Positions 5,373 to 5,396 of a stretch of DNA of 5,396 nucleotides are shown one piece after another. The notes beneath the pieces are model-generated. The model was not told the DNA's origin, ran no database searches, and was given only the letters and a program-made list of their open reading frames with translations. The stretch lies in NCBI GenBank assembly GCA_964607135.1, contig CAZSIV010000075.1, positions 1-5,396 on the forward strand, given 5' to 3'. Every line of letters starts with the position of its first letter. Position 1 is the stretch's first letter. Made by a program: the position numbers and the translations under genes. The stretch comes from Metaruminococcus_A sp964607135. GTDB taxonomy: Bacteria > Bacillota > Clostridia > Oscillospirales > Ruminococcaceae.

Positions 5373-5396
5373 CACCTTAAAACCCCGATGTTTTCG

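Overview
The window reads as a chromosomal segment of a GC-rich Firmicute, most plausibly a gut-type clostridium (Oscillospiraceae/Ruminococcaceae-like). This is inferred from purine-rich AGGAG-type ribosome binding sites, high-GC coding DNA and a GH31 enzyme of the kind common in gut Clostridia. No taxonomic marker gene is present, so the assignment is tentative.

There are four complete protein genes. On the + strand, at 287-1195, is a nucleoside hydrolase with an intact metal and active-site set. It converges on a leftward group of three genes: an HAD-family phosphatase (4957-4310), a GH31 alpha-glycosidase (3856-1880) and a small hotdog-fold acyl-CoA thioesterase (1762-1340). A perfect 21-bp hairpin flanked by A and T runs (1238-1282) lies between the converging ends and can terminate transcription from both sides. 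A consensus-like sigma-A promoter facing left (5344-5372) could start a transcript that crosses the HAD, GH31 and thioesterase genes and ends at that hairpin. The gene products do not form one obvious pathway; nucleoside salvage, alpha-glycoside breakdown, phosphate-ester hydrolysis and acyl-CoA hydrolysis are generic functions.

The unusual content is intergenic. Three regions (1-251, 3883-4263, 4971-5312) are filled by copies of one repetitive element that encodes no convincing protein. Each array consists of tandem units of about 100 nt (called U here) followed by a terminal module of exactly 68 nt (called E). All arrays have the same orientation, U then E on the + strand, whatever the direction of the flanking genes. 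The units carry a GC-rich hairpin at each junction. Its sequence changes between copies while the pairing is kept, and the E module has a second hairpin that also shows a compensatory change. Parts of the second and third arrays are 112/117 identical, and one unit is a mosaic of two others, which suggests recent copying or recombination. Each array stops next to the ribosome binding site of a gene. This structured, mosaic repeat family is the best candidate for something undescribed in the window. Whether it acts as RNA, as a DNA element or as a passive mobile repeat cannot be decided from this sequence.
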